64,000 bases of DNA from Lycocorax pyrrhopterus obiensis (GCA_014706295.1 JACSVZ010000007.1:59534975-59598974); one strand, 5' to 3'; positions 36,401 through 51,400 are shown, counted from the stretch's first letter. The notes: generated from the letters alone by a model not told the origin. Program-made: numbers and translations.

Positions 36401-39400
36401 ACAAGCTCTGCTCAGGCTCAGGGCTCTGCCTGGCTGGCAGCCCATGGCCAGCACTGGGTGTTCCTGCCCTCCCAGAGGGAAGCAGCACACTCCCTGCTGG
36501 CTCACAGCCCCTGCTCATCCCTCTGCCCCATCCCTGCAAGTGTTCAAGGCCAGGCTGGATGGGGCTCGGAGCAACCTGGTCTGGTGGAAGGTGTCCCTGC
36601 CCACAGCAGGGGGGTGGAACTGGATGTTCTTTAAGGTCCCTTCCAACCCAAATGCCCCCCATGGTTCTGTGACTGTATGAAATGCCCCAGGTGCTGTAGG
36701 AACATCTCCACTTTGCTCCTGTTGGTCTAACAGATGAGACTGCCTCTGCTAACTCCTGCCACCCTCTCAGGCACAACAATGCTGACAGACTGTCCCCACT
36801 GTGCTGCTGCCCCACACGGGGGTCACAGGCACCAGAGCGCTGGGGGGATACTCACAGCAGCCATTGAATTCAGCTGATCGATGTAGAACTCTGGCCAGCT
36901 GGTGGCTCCTTTATTTTCTTCCTGGTCCTGGTAGGGAATAAAAAAGAGAAACAAAGCCAGAAGATTAGTAAAAACAGTATTAACAACCCCTGCCCTTCAT
37001 GACCAACCACTTCTGAAGCGCCCCTGAGCTCGTGCATTACTTTCTATTAATATAAGTGTGACTTTCTATGCTCTGAGCTCACCCCTGAAGGCTCCAGCTA
37101 TGGGAACATTACCTGATTTATTGAACTGCCATACTTTAAATACAATTACACCACCTGCCCGTGACCAAACGCTGCCCCACTGATACTGCATCAGTCTTGT
37201 GATTATCAGCTTCCGAGAAACCACACTGAAATGTTACATCCAAATCTCTTTTGTTTCAACTGTACAGTGCCCTGGAAGCTTTGGCTGCACCGCCTTGAAT
37301 ATGCTTGGGGGGAAAAATGTTTACAAGCAATGAAGAGTGTTTAAATGTGACGTGATCTAGGCTGCACTCCTGGAGCAGAACCATGACTTATCAACATCCT
37401 AAGAGAGACTCCAGGCACAACAGACAATTCCTCTGGGGGCTTCTAAGTCACTAGAAGGGAAGATGCATCCAATGTCACCTCTTAAAGGATGTCACCCCTG
37501 GGCCCATGATCTATGACACTGAATGATGCAGAACCTCGTTTGGCCATCCTGGTCTATGATGCCCTGCATCTGTCGGGGCCCATGAGGGGTTTTCAGGTTC
37601 TACCTTGTTCTTGTAGGACATGACTGAAGGACCTCTGAGCCCAGCTCAGACAACTAATGCTGCACATTCCCAGGGGCTGCATGGAGTAAGTAGGCAGAAT
37701 TTGAGGGAATACTTAGTAATTAACCTTTTTCCCCTCTTTATTTTCCTGAAAACATATACATCAAAAGAAGAAGAGGAGAGTCAACAAATACTGTACAAAT
37801 CCCAGACATTTTCCATCAGTAACCATCTCCTGATCACAGCCTGACTTGCTGCACGGCTCTGCCCCTTCCCTAACTTTAAGAGATGTTTGTAAACCTCATC
37901 CTACACCACAAACACCAACAATGGTGGGAGCTGGACAACATCCTCTCTGCCCCCACATCTGTGCATGCAGACAACTGCGGCTGATTCCAGCGAGCCCCAG
38001 GAGCAGAGTCTCAAATATTTACTGTGGCTCAAGAGGCGTATGTGGGAAACTTTTGTGCATCCAAACTTCCCAAGCTGCAGCGTGCCAAGACGAGGACACG
38101 TGGAGTCAAGGACAGGTAATTTGGATGAGATTCAGTTCACCCTGAGGCAGCACAGCCTATGCCTGCAGACCTGACCCTTCCTTTCGCTGTGCCTGGCTCC
38201 AGGGTAGGGACAAAACAAGTCTGAGAGCAACGAGAGGCCTGGAAACCTCTGCCCTTTGCTTTAACACTTCTCCTGACCCCACAATCCCTCAGAGGTGCCA
38301 AGCAGCTGGGCTGAGGCTCAGGCCACCTGTCTGCTCAGTGTCAATTCTGTCTGACACGGCCACTGAGTCTTCCAGCTCCTCAGCTGAGCCCTGTGCACTT
38401 GTGCCAGCCCCCTCTTCTGAGCCGCCCCATGCCCTGCCAGGGGATAGCTCTGCACAAAGCTTGTGGGCGTTCTGATTTTCCCAGCTTTCCTGCCCCACTT
38501 TAGAGTCCGGCAGGCAAATGTACTCCAGGGGACAGCGGAGCCGGGACACTCACGGGTGCCTTGAATGGGGGCGGTCCTGTCACCTCCTGGAGGTGTCCAT
38601 GGAGGTCTTCCCCACCACCCCTCTTGTAAGGACCATCTCTTTCCCACCAATGGTCCCAACAGAGACCCCAGCTGGGACGAGTGGCAAGGCCCCCAGCACA
38701 GCACAGCACCGCACCAAGAGGTGTCCAGATGCGCCCAGCCAGGGCAGGGAGTGAGATCCATGCTGAGGAACAGGGAGGGAAGGCAGCAGGGCTGGGTCAT
38801 CCCACATCCCAGGACCTTCCCACGTGCTGTGAACACCTGTGAGGCAGGCAGGGATCTGGACCTGCTGCTCGTTTAGGGTTGAAAAGAAGCGATGGAGCAA
38901 ATAAAGGTCTCCGGGGGGCCAAGGGGAGGCTGAACAACAAAATTGGCTAAACTGCTCATTTATAATTAACGTGCTGCATTATAAATATTTCCCTTTGCTC
39001 GGCTCCCTCGGGCTCTTGCATTTCCTCTCTGAAACCCCCAATTTAGAAAGCGCTCTCAATTAAGTGCAGCAGAACCTCATTAATTCCGACGAGCAGCTGG
39101 GCAGGCTCGTCGGAAATCGGCTTCCCGGGCAAAGGGGGACTGCACAATAAAGCAGGCAAAGATCAGGGCACGGGCTTCCCTCCCCTCAGCTCGCTGCAGG
39201 ACGTTGCTCAGTGGTAATTACTGGGGCTAATGGTCTACAGCACACTGATAAGTGGCCTTTGGTGGATTCCTGGTGGTAAAGAAATCTCCTGACAAAGCGA
39301 CAGCCCGGAGGGAAGTGAGTCACAAGGCTCTGCTCAGCGCCAGGAGGAGGGAGGAACCTCTCCGGCATCAGGGTTTGAAAGGGTGTATGTGTAAGATGGT

Positions 39401-42400
39401 TTCCCAGCACCCAGGGTGGGTTTTGGGGATGTGGGTTTTGCAGCCTGCCTTCGGGGGATGCCCAGACACAGAGCTGAGCACCTCCAACGTGAGCATCTCC
39501 AGGATGCTCCACTGCATCGCTGAGCATCTCCCAATTTCTTATTCTCTGGGCTGAGTCTTTGCTGTGTGTGCTCTCAAGCAGCACAGAAGTGAGGGCTGAT
39601 CTGAACCCTGCTGGAGCCCAGACTGAGCTGCTGTTAGAGACACACTGATGGCTTTAATTGCACACTGCAGGGAAGGGGTCCTTTCTCTACCACAACATTT
39701 GCATCAACATCCCTCACTGTCCTCCAGGTCCCTATGTGCCACCATGAACGTGCTCTGCTGCAAAAATTAGGACATGCCAAAGTTGCACAGCCAAGGGAAA
39801 ACCTTGCTCCATCCCCTGCTTTGCTCCACCTGCTCCCCCCACCTACTTCTTCTTTCCAGGGACGCGGCAAAAACACAAATCCCACCAGCTACGGCCGTGG
39901 TGTCACCATGTCACCCCCTCATGCCACAGGCTCTGCTGTCCCTTCACCCTGAGTTCTGTGCATGGGGCTGATGGATGCTGCCACTCCACTGTTTTGTTCC
40001 ACGGTGGCAGGGGCAGGGGCAGGGGGTGTTGTGATGTGAACTCAATAAACAAGCTCCATCTCCTCCTCAGCACCGCAGGGAAAGCAGTGCCCCGTCAAGA
40101 GGCCTCATTAGCAGGAGCTTTTCCAAGTGAAGGTCACCAGTCTGCCAGCTCCAGCCATCCCTTTGCTCTTCCCAGGGAGATTTCACGCTCCCCAGCCCTG
40201 TCATGTCTTGGTTACAAGGCTGACACTTCCACAGCCTTCGTGCCTCCCCCTCGGAGCATCAGCAGCTCCCACAGCCAGACTTCCTTCTCTTCCCAATGAC
40301 CACTGGACAGAGGAGAGGTGGTAGCTCAGCCAGGGGTGGCTCAAAGCAATTTGAAGGCTGGTCTCAACCTATTTGCACCTGGAAGGTGCATCTCCTGCTG
40401 CTCTGACCTGCAGGAATGCAGCTGCTGGGAGGGAGCAGTGCAACCTCACAGCATGTCCCCACGGTGGTGGGGAGAAAGACACCTGTGATGCTCCTCAGTG
40501 CTTTGTCACGCTTGCTTTGCTTCCTAAACAAGCTTCTGGCAACATCTTTTAGATCCTCAGTCTGCAGGTGATGTCACATCTCATCCAGCAGCCTGCTTCC
40601 CTATGCTCACAGCCCATGGCGGTGCTTTGGGATAACTGGATCTGGAGCTGCTTTGGGATAATTGATGGTGGCTGGCTGAGTTCCCCACTCAGCTGATGTC
40701 CAACACACCAAGCTACATCCTACAAGGCTGGAAGGAAAGAGCTGGCTCACAGCAGCCAGCTCCATGCAAGCCCCAGAGAGCCCTTCAGTGATGACACCCG
40801 CGGCTTTTCCCCAAGGTAACACGTGATAGGACAAAAGGAAATGGTCTCAGGTTGTGCCAGGGGAGGCTTAGATTGGATATTTGGAAAAAATTCTTCACTG
40901 AAAATGTGGTGAGGAACTGGAACAGGCTGCCCAGGGAAGTGGTGGAATCACCACCCCTAAAGTATGCAAAAGAGTGTTGATGTGGCACTTGGGGCCATGG
41001 TTTAAGGGCGAACGTGGCAGTACTGGGTTAATGGCTGGATTCAATGATCTTAGAGGTCTTTCCAACCTTAACAATTCTGTGATTTTGATGGTTCACCCCG
41101 CTCTTGGCAATACCTGCAAGGTTGGTCTGCCCCAGGAGAACTTTGCTCCAGGGAAGTCACAGCAAGGGGCTAAAAAAACCCTCTTCAGCTGGTACCTGCT
41201 GCAAAAATAGAAACATCCCCTTCATTTTTACACATTGTCCTGACGTAACTTTTATTTTGCACAGTGTTCCCCACCCCTCCTTGCTGCTCCACAACAGCAG
41301 AGCAAGGGAAAGCTGGCAGCAGCTGGCAGCCCACTGCATTTGGGCAACCCCTCCCTCCCTGACTGCTCTGGATGATCCACCTGGATGCTGTTTGCAAGGT
41401 CAGAGAGGAAGCAGACTGTGGCATGGATGGGTTTTAAAGCCAAGGGGTCTGTAGCCTGCATGAGATGTTTAAATCCAGCCCAGCTCCACCAACACAGCCC
41501 AGCCTTTGCCAGGCGTGGGCTGGCCGAGGTTTGGGCTCACCACAGCCCTCCAGGGCTCCCTCATTCCTCCAGGTATCCCTGGAACAGCACCTAAATCATT
41601 CAACTAAAGCTGCTTCCCCATGGAGCCATGCTGCAAAGGGCTGGAATTTCATCAGACTCTCCCTGAGCTGGGATCTCAGGGTCTGAACCAGCCCAACCCA
41701 GCCTGCTCTGGTTTTCCATATGCTAACACTTCCTATACCCTCTCCTCCTCCACAAATACACACATGCCCTCGTACGCTTTTCCCAGGGTTTAAAAATTAT
41801 GCTCCCCATAAGCAAATATAGCATGACCAGATGCCTTTTGCAGTCAGCTGGTTCATTGTTTGAAAAGCTTCGCTTTAAAATCCAGAAAGATTGCTAACAG
41901 ATGCATTTTTTGGCCGGAGAGCGAGAAAAACCTTGCTTAAACAAAAGTGTGTTGTGATTGGAACTAAAAGGGGAATTACCTTGAAAGATAAAAACTATAA
42001 ACATTTCCCAGTGAAAAGCACCCCCAGCCATGCAAACAGCCAGTTTCTCTCGGTCAGCCTGAGCAAATGACACCTGAGATGGTATTTCAACCTGCTGCTG
42101 CAACAACAGCAGGTATATCTGGATGCTCAGAGGCCATGAAATCCTTCTCATCCATCCCAGGTGACCCTGGAGCATGGCAAAAAGCCGAGCTATTTTATCC
42201 TCCCCTCCCCTGCATGACATTTTTGTCAGCTTGTGCTCTTAGTTCTGCTACTGCAGCAAAAATATGGGGAATTGATGCTTTTTAAATGAAGGGAATGGAA
42301 CACAAGCCCCACAAAGGAGCTGCAGGACTGAGCAGGACAAGTGGAAGAGTGAGCTGGAAGGCAAAGCTCTCTGGAGGGAGTGGGTGGAAGGCGCAGCTGG

Positions 42401-45400
42401 AGGGGAAAGAGGCTGTCTGGCTGGGAAACAGAGGATTATTAGAGAGACATCACTCATTTCCCTATTTATCACACATTTCCCCATCCTCCCCTGAAAAATC
42501 ACCACTGCAGCCTTTTCCTAATGTGAAGGGATCCTGGTTTTTTATCTGACCCCTGAGGAAATTTTTGATACAAGCTTTGCCTCACACTGCTCAGAGTGAT
42601 GCACCCAGGGTTAGTGATGCCACTGGGTTTTCAACACAAGCTTACAGAGCTCAGCATCACTTGGCACCCCTGCAGGCCATTTTTCCTCTACTCCAGCTTC
42701 AGACATGCTCAGCTGGACCCAAAGGGAGAGGGGCAGAGCCAGACCCTGCATCCACACGAGCTGGTTTTCACTACCCATCCCTCCCACCTGGTTATTTATT
42801 CTGAGCATCTGCCCAAACACCCTGTACCCACCCGTATTTTGAAGCTCATAAAAACCACTCTTTGAGCTGCTTTAACAGCTTGACATGACACACACATGGG
42901 CTGCCAGGAGCCAAATCTCCTGCGGTTAAAAAGGTCCTGCAGACTAAGCACGAAGGGTTAATCATTAACTCCCTCTGGAGCGTGGCCTCTGGAAAAAGGC
43001 CATCCTGAGTCACCCTCTTCCACAGAGGCAAACCCGCAGCCAAAGAAACAGCAAATCTGGAAACCCTCCTGCTTCCTCCCTGCGCTTCCGAGCAATATCC
43101 TCTCCTGGAGAGCGGGGCCAGCAGCGAGCGAAATATTTTGGGATGAGGTATGAAACGAGTCATCATCCAGAAATACCACTTCTAAAAGCAGATTTCATCC
43201 CGCTGCTAATGCATCTCCGCCTTTGCATCTCCCTGCTTTATCCCAGCCGCAGAGAGGCTGACGACTTCAAAGAAGGTCTCTCCAATAATCTTTAAATCTC
43301 TCTCCTGACCCGAGCACTGCACGGGTGCTGGGTTTAGTGCAGACTTCAGTTCCTGCTCGGGCTGCTGCTGACGGAACTCACCAGCCCCATCACGAGATGC
43401 TTTTTGTCTCTCTGCCCCCTGAGGGACACAGGGTGATGCAGGTGGGGTGGGACCATGAGGAATTCAAGCAGTGCAACCCCCTGGTCCCAGCAGGGTCAAC
43501 GCTGGGATCAAACCCGCTGTCTCCATGGATGGAGAATCAAGGAGGACAAAGCCTCCACCCTGCCAAGCCAGTCCTGTGGACTGGGATAAAACCAGCGGCT
43601 ATCAGGGCAGAAAAACCAGGATACAGGGCTGCAGGCCAGGGGGAAATATTCCAGGGAAAGAAACATGCCTGGGGAATAGCTGGATTTCCCCTATTTCCTC
43701 TCAACAGGCGCTGCCAAGGCCAGGTGCTGTCAGGTCTCTCTCCAGGACAACCCAGCAAAAAATGTCTCAGTTTTGGCTCCCTTTTATGAAATCTTGCCCG
43801 TCATGGGAATATATAAAACATGCAACATCTGGGACGCGCTCTGGAGAGCTGAGTGCGGTGGATGACACCGACAGCAGGAGCGCCAGCCAAAAGTGGCAGC
43901 AGAGGAAAGAGCAAAAACTGCTCAGGGGACAATTTTGGATTGTTGGTAAGCCAGGCAGCTGCCTGAGACTGATGCCCACCTTTGCCAGCCCCCTGGGACC
44001 CACCAGGTGAAACGTTACAAGCATCTCAAGCAACAACTTGTTGTTAAACACACGGTTTGGGCACATCCTGCACTTCCCAAATCGCCGCCACTCAGAGTGC
44101 AGCCAAGGCAGGGAGGTAGGACCACTGTCCTATCCCCAGCTCTGCTGCCCTGGCCCAAAAGCAGACACTGCTCTCAGCTGGAGAAGTCCAGCCCCTCCCC
44201 TCGATGCCAGGCTACCATGTAGGTGATCTGGCCTCATAAAAACACGGCAGCACAAGTAAGATTTGCTACGAGCTGCCAGGATATCCACCGGTGTTTCTGC
44301 TGCTCACCAGTCATCATCACATAGGGCAGGACAGCCTAGAGCCTGCTGTGCACAGAGACATGTTCTCCAGCCCATGTAATTCCCGATTTCCTTTGTGGCT
44401 GGAGCCATCATTGATATGGTCTCGCTCATTTTTAATTTAAAAACAGGAGAAAATAATTTGTCTCCACCAGCACATCTCCACCAGAGCAAGCAGTGGCACA
44501 TACGTTCTGCAGCTCACTGTGATGGCTTCACAAGTAGGGAAGGAGTGGCTGGGAACAGCCAGAGGAATGAGGACCACAGGAGACCAGCAGCCGGGATCCA
44601 GCCTCGGATGGGTGCCTGCTCCCAGAACCTCTGAGGATGCCACAGGCACTTCTGTGGCTCCTTCCTTCAACACCCCCAGTGAGCAAGGAGTTTCACAGCA
44701 CAGCCTTTAAAAAAAAATGAGAGCAAGGAGGTTCTGGAAAGGGAAAGAGCCACCATCAGCTCCATCTAAACCCTTCCTCTGGAGATTAGATAGCACGTAA
44801 TCTCCACTCACGATAATAATTACACGGCTTTGCTTGATTTAACTCTCCCATTATCCAGACACACCAGGGCAAGGCTCTGCTTATCCACCAGGCAGTGACA
44901 GCTGAGCATCCCCTGCCCATTTTCTTGTTGATCCAGACCAGTGCCTGTAATTTGTTAACATCCCTTCTCCCCTCCGATTTAAATCTCGGGCATGGCAGGC
45001 CTCTGTCTAACAATAATACAGGGATTTCAGGGGTATTTATGAGAGGCTTAAAACTTAATCCTACATGAGCAAGGTAAGCCTGCTCTTGGCCTAAAATGCG
45101 GATGGAAAATCTGGTGCCATTGCTACAGCAGGAGAAAAGAGGCATTAAACAACAGCGAGCGGGGCCAGTGACTGCCAGCACTGCCCAGCCACCCCCTGCA
45201 GCCAGGTAAGGGGCACAGTGGCAAATTTGGGAACAGAATCACAGAACCATAGAATGGTTTGGGTTGGCAGGGGCCTTAAAGACCAACTGGTTCCAATGCC
45301 CCGGCTGTCAGCAGGGCACCTTCCACCAGACCAGGCTGGTCCAAGTCCCATCCAACCTGACCTTGAACACTTCAGGGATGGAGCAGCCACAGCTTCTCTG

Positions 45401-48400
45401 GGCAACCTGTGCCAGTGTTTCACCACCCTCATTGTAAACACCTTCTTCCTTTTATCTAACCTCAATAAACTTCCAGTTTAAAATCATTACCCCTTGTCCT
45501 ACTGCAACAGCCCCTTTATAAAGTCTGTCCTCATCTGTTTTATAAGCCCCCTTTAGGTACTGGGAGACGGTGAGCAGCCCCTTGCCCCTGCAAGGCCAAC
45601 CTCAGCGCCCACAGAGTTCCACGCGGCCCTGATGTGCTGGCAGGGATGAGAATGGGACTGGGGACACCCATGAGGGTTGTGGGGACACCCTCTTCCAGCC
45701 TGAATGGGCTGGAGACCAAAGACCTTGTTTTCCCAGGGTCACTCCAGGAACAGATACGTTTCTGTGACACCCCAAATACCACTTGGCATCCCAAGAGAGC
45801 TGTGCCCTTCCCCCCATCTCCTCCCCACTCTGCATGAGAGGGAAGAGGCTCGACACCCAGAGGGTCTCTTACTTTTTTCTTGCTGCAGTAGATCTGCCAC
45901 TTCTTCTCTGCCGGCAGCGCGAACATGGCCTCTCTGTGCTTGTCCGTGAGGTCAAGTTCATCCTGGAGAGGGGAAAAGAAACACAAAACATGCAATGTGA
46001 GTACACAAATGGGTGATGGCACAGACACAACCCCCCAGACAAGCAGTGTAAATCAATGTGGGGCCACACCACGGTGCACCGGCGACCCCGCAGCATCACC
46101 CCGGGGCTCTCGATTTGTCAGGGCAATGACACCACTTCTCATCCTGCTCTTGCTGACCTCCCCTGACTCTGGGCTGCCAAATTCCCTGCCTTGTCCCTCC
46201 CAGACATCTCCTCCATTGCTTTTAAAGGCTGCAAGTGTTTTGGAAAGGACACCCACGAAGCCATCACAGCCGCCCACAAGACTCACACTGAGAGCTTCAG
46301 GTGAGCAACCTCATCTAAGACACACACAGCAAAGAAAAATTCAAACAGGACCTTTATTTTTTATCATTGTTGCTTCACTGGAGCACCTCACCCCAAGTGG
46401 TCCAGCCCATTTCCACTGCCGACACCCTCATATCAACAAAAACTGTAGGTGTTCTGGCTTTTGCTTTGTTTTCCTACAGCTAAAAATAGAAAGCTCTTTT
46501 CCTAATACCTACAGTTCATAAAGAGGTACATCCTCTCCATCAAAACTGGATCACGTACTGCCTGGCAGAGATAAAGCTGTTTACTGACTGAAGCCTTTAT
46601 TGGTTTATCTGATGTTTCAAAGTACACATCCATTTTCGACTTGGAAGCTCGGTTAGCAGCGTGCCCTCCGCCGGGATGCCCGAGTATTATCAAAGCCTCA
46701 TCGCTTCCTGGTGCTAGATGTAGGTCAAAGCTTTTATGAGGGAACTAAATAAAACATTCAGGCAGGGCTGGGAGGCTCGTTGCTAAAGCCAACATTGATC
46801 TTAGAACCATGGGTGTCTCTTAAAATCACCACCACTGATGACAATCCTCATGCAGGAAGGGTTTTGGGGCAGCAGTGAGATACTGGAGAGGCTGCAGAAG
46901 GTCACAGGAAAGCCCTACCATGGCCTCCAGCCAACTCATCCCACACAGACAGTGGATTTAAGTAAGAGGATCCAATTAAAAACTACACACTTAATTCCAG
47001 CAACTAAAAAAGCCCCATATGGAGACCTGTTAAAGCTTCCCTGCCTGAACAATAAATCAGCTAAAGCTGGCAGCTCCTGTACCCCAATCAAAGCTCCCTT
47101 TGGGGAAGGCTGAGCAAGATGCGCCTGGCAAAAAATGGGTGCCTACATCAGCAAGCCCACAGGCAACCAAGAAATTCATCTGATCTAATTCAAGCTCATA
47201 TTGCACCCAGTAGCCAAGGAAGGGAGCCTTCGGCTATCTTGTAACCCAAACCCAGGAGCCCTCCAGCACAACAACCAGTGACAGAGGGCTGCTGGCAGTG
47301 CCAAACATCTCAGAAAGGCTTATCTATCCACTGCAGGTATTGATTTCCCTTCTTGATGAAATTACTCCTCAAAAGGAAAGGTGTTGTGGAGCTTTTTCTA
47401 TTACGTATTCACGGAGGAGGCTTTGTCCCTTCCCAGATTTTACCCTAAATCTTCAAACCATCGTGCTGCACAGAGCTGATGCTGGTGGAGTTCTGGAAGC
47501 AGGCCTGGAAGACACCCTAACAACAGAAAAAACTATGCTCCTACAACAGAGACTGGGGAAAAAGAGGGGACTGAGAAAGCCTGAGCCCAATGTGAGACAC
47601 ATCTCATCCTCCTGCACCCATGGAGGAGAACCCGGCCAGGGACTTCTCCCACAAGTGCCATTCTCCAACATTCCCATGTCCTTACAATTGGGGAGGTCAG
47701 AGATCCATATCAAGCAACCAACCTCCACCCCAGCCTTGGGCAAGTCTTGTCACCGTTCCGTGCCTCAAAATCAAAATTGTACTTCACCGCTGTCTCCTCA
47801 GGCTATGAGCCAGTCAAATATCCAAGCTCTGCCTCAGCCCCGGTTCACAGAAATCACAGAATGGTTTGGGTTGGGAGAGACCTTAAAGATCATCTAGTTC
47901 CAACATCCCCCACCCACTAGACCAGGTTGCTCAGTGTCCCATACAACCTGGCCTCGAACACTTTTTTGAACGTCTAAAGGTGGCCAACAGGATGACACCT
48001 ACACAGGGACCTGGTTGAAATTCAGCTCACTGGAAAAGTAAATCTTGGAGTGTGGGGGAGGACAAGGGTCTTTTGATGAATATTTACCTCCGTGGTGAGG
48101 GGTTGAGAGAGCACAGGAAAATGCTTCCACTGTGACCCCACTTTCTGGCCACGTGAATCTGATAATCAGGCATGAAAGCACCAGCCATGCACATATGCAC
48201 TTAGGTCCTTAGAAAAATATTTACTGAAACTTTCAGAATACGCTACCCTAAAATGACAACTTGTGCAAATGTGAAGATTTATTAACCAAGAGACAAAAAT
48301 CTAAACCGAGCTGAAGCCTAAGCGGGAGCAAGAAGGGACAAGGCAGAAGAACACATTAGGTGCTGGCACATGACAACGTGCAAACACATCCAAAAAAGGT

Positions 48401-51400
48401 GCAGAAATGCTTCTGAGTCTCACACAGCACGTTTCACTGTGCCCCAGCTCTAACATGTTCAGTCATCGCAGCCCTGCATCACTCAACAACACCTACCTAA
48501 TGATATCTTGTAGGATGCTTGGGAGAGGTGTTTAAATAAATACTATGTGGCACCCAGTGAATATGAAAATCCTCATAATCAAAGAGTGACTAACGACTGT
48601 TATTCGGAGCCGTAGCAGTGACTCAGCCGTGGAGAGTCAGGTCTTTGCTGGTTTTTACGTGTACGGGGATTCCTGGCAGCCAGCTCCAGCCCTTTGCTTA
48701 GGCTCACTGATGTGTATCTCAGTGCAGGCTGCTCAGAAACTGCCCTTTCCAACTCCAAAAGATCAAGAAAGGACAGGAACAACAGCTGTTTTCTGGGGCC
48801 TCGTAGCTCACTGTAGAAATGAAGCTCCCACAAAGCCTTTAACAAGCGACCAGAGTTGCAGCGCGGCAGAGAAGCCGTGCAGAAACTCACACCCATATGG
48901 GCCTTCAATTAATAATCACGGGCTTGATAATTAGGTGATTCAAACCGGCAATTCATTTTATGGGCCGTTTGCAATCCACACGCTCCCACCACGGCGTGCG
49001 ATGCTGGCAGCTCTTGAAGAGTGAGAAGACAACCGGTGGGTCGGTGTCCATCACCCTCACAGCCCTCACCCCTTGCTTCAGCCTCACCTTTCACAGCTCT
49101 GCCCCTTCCACCTGGCTGTCTCCCGTGTCAGGATCTGCCAACTTCACTACTTTTAATACTTTTTTTGGAATCAGGTCAGTGGCACATAAAATAGCAGCCT
49201 CATTTTACTACCAAAAGGAAGTCTCTGCCCAGAGTGTTTTTACTGGAAAGAGATACGCTGCTCTTAAATATTCATCCCGTACAGCTAAACTATTCACCTT
49301 TACATCAGGAAACATGTTTCCACATTAAATCTTCATTTGAATATGGTTTTAAAAAAAACTCATAGGGAAGCTTTGATTCTCAGTGTGTATTTTGCTATTT
49401 CTAGGAGGTACAACACTTCCGTGCCGTTTGCTCTGCTGACAGCTCCCCATTCCAGCTAAGCAAACCTCGCCCCCTCTCCCTGAGCACGGCACGAGCTCCA
49501 CTGAAGGTGAGATCTCACACCATTCTCCTAAAGCTGCCTAAGAAAGGTGTGGCTCAGCTCAGCACATGGTGAGCACAGTCCCATGGGCCAAACAAGTGGC
49601 CCATACCTTTCCCCTGGAGGACACACAGCAGCACTCAGGAACAGATGTTCCCATGGCCTGCACCTCCCCGAGAAGGCAACTCGATGGTATGAGGAGCCCT
49701 CTGGTCAATCAAGCCGCTGGTCAAGCAGGGCCACCAGAGCCATTGCCCAGGGCCTTGTACAGATGGCTTTTTGAGTATCTCCAAGGAGGAAAATGCCACC
49801 ACCTCTCTGGGTGGTAGCCACCACTGTCTCCTACCACCTCCCGAAGGCAAAGCCAGACCAAGCCAAAAAGCCACTGGAAGAAATGTTGGGCCCTGCCAGC
49901 AGGAACAGCATCAAGTCCAGCCCCAGACTTACAGCACGGTCCTCGGTGCGAGCTCGGGTCCCTGCCACTTCACTCATGCCATGTTTCAACGAGCATCTTC
50001 CACAGACTGAGGGCCACAGGCTTCAACGGGGGCAGCAGCAGGGAGACAGCAGGATGCTGCAGATCTTTTCACTTCAGGATGGGCTCCTGGAGCTGGGTGA
50101 GCCCATGTGCTGCCCACCCACATCCACAAGACCCCAGTGTGACCAGCGTGGGTTTTTCCCCTACATCCCACAGGTCCCTCATGCCATCAAACATTCTGCA
50201 AGAAGCAGGCTGGGAGTAGAGATTAAATAATGGACAACTCCCTATAGAGGGGCCTGCAACCCCAAAATATCCTTAGAGGTTGTAGGAAAAAAAGATGAAA
50301 AACCTTTAAGTCCAATGCACCTTTCTGCCTGATAAACTGTGTAGGTGTAGTACATGGAGGAGACTGGGGGCTACCCATTGCCATAACTGAAATAATGATT
50401 ATTTAAAATCTGCTGGTTTGTGCCGGGTTTGTATATACGTACATATATATGTTTACAGAAAGATAGAAAAGCTTGTTTTGGGCAGGACCATAAAGATCAG
50501 GTAGTTTCAACCCATTCACCACGAGCATGGATGTCACCCACTAGACCAGGCTGCTCCAAGCCCCATCCAACCTGGCTTTGAACACTTCCAGGGATGGGGC
50601 ATCCACAACTTCTCCCTCTGGGTTTACATATACATACGTGTGTGCACATATATATATATATCTATCTATATATATATATATCTATTTATATACACACACG
50701 TGTACAGGAACACATCACTGGATCAATAAATGATCAACATAATACAGAGCAAATGAATTTACTCCTCATGGATGGATTCAGAGACTTTAGAAACTTCTGT
50801 AAGCGAGGCTATAGCACGTAAAGATGAGATCTCTCGCATCATCAAATGAAGCATGAGAGATCCAAGATTGTTCAAAAATATTTTTTTAAAAATAGAAGGA
50901 AAGAACAAAGTGTAAACTTTTTGGCAACACTTGGCATTAAGGGGTCCAGCATGGGAACTAAAAAGTCAATAAATAATGGCCTGTTGAAGCCTGCACCGCC
51001 TTCCTTTCTCAGGGGTCATATCGCTTTTTCACTCTCTTCCAGGCATTCTTCTCCAAGTTCATCAATTTGATTTATCCCAGAACGCTGTGGTGTCAGGGGA
51101 AATGGCAATCAGCATTTTTCCCCCCGTTCCTCAACTCATGTTTTTCCGCTGCCGGCCGGCGCTGCCCGTGCAGCCAGAGCAGCAGCTGCCACTTCCACTG
51201 CCGGCCCTGCTGCCTTCAGCAAACCCCTGCCCCAGAACACACCTTACTCAGCTCATTATTTTCTTTTTAAGCTGTTTTCTTGGGAAAAAAAAAAGATATA
51301 TTAATCGTTATTAATCAGCGGCTGTTACAAACAACCACCCGCCTCCACGCGCACCCGGTGCCGCAGGAGGAGCTCCTCCAGCTGCAGCTTTATTTAGGCA

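Larger units (their letters stand above)
36928..45872 (-). other. DAAM1 intron 3 (8.9 kb)
   Basis: It contains CR1 tails at 40818 (plus) and 45234 (minus) and the hairpin at 39084-39115, set in AT-rich sequence (38935-39085) with several TAATTA/ATTAAT motifs. No coding signal was recognised. Confidence 0.85.

Noticed and set aside
45925..46521. 198-codon plus-strand open frame overlapping exon 3
   Set aside because: It starts on the antisense of a true DAAM1 exon and runs into intron; the sequence resembles no protein.
47298..47897. 199-codon plus-strand open frame
   Set aside because: Its end lies within a CR1 tail and the rest has no protein-like pattern.
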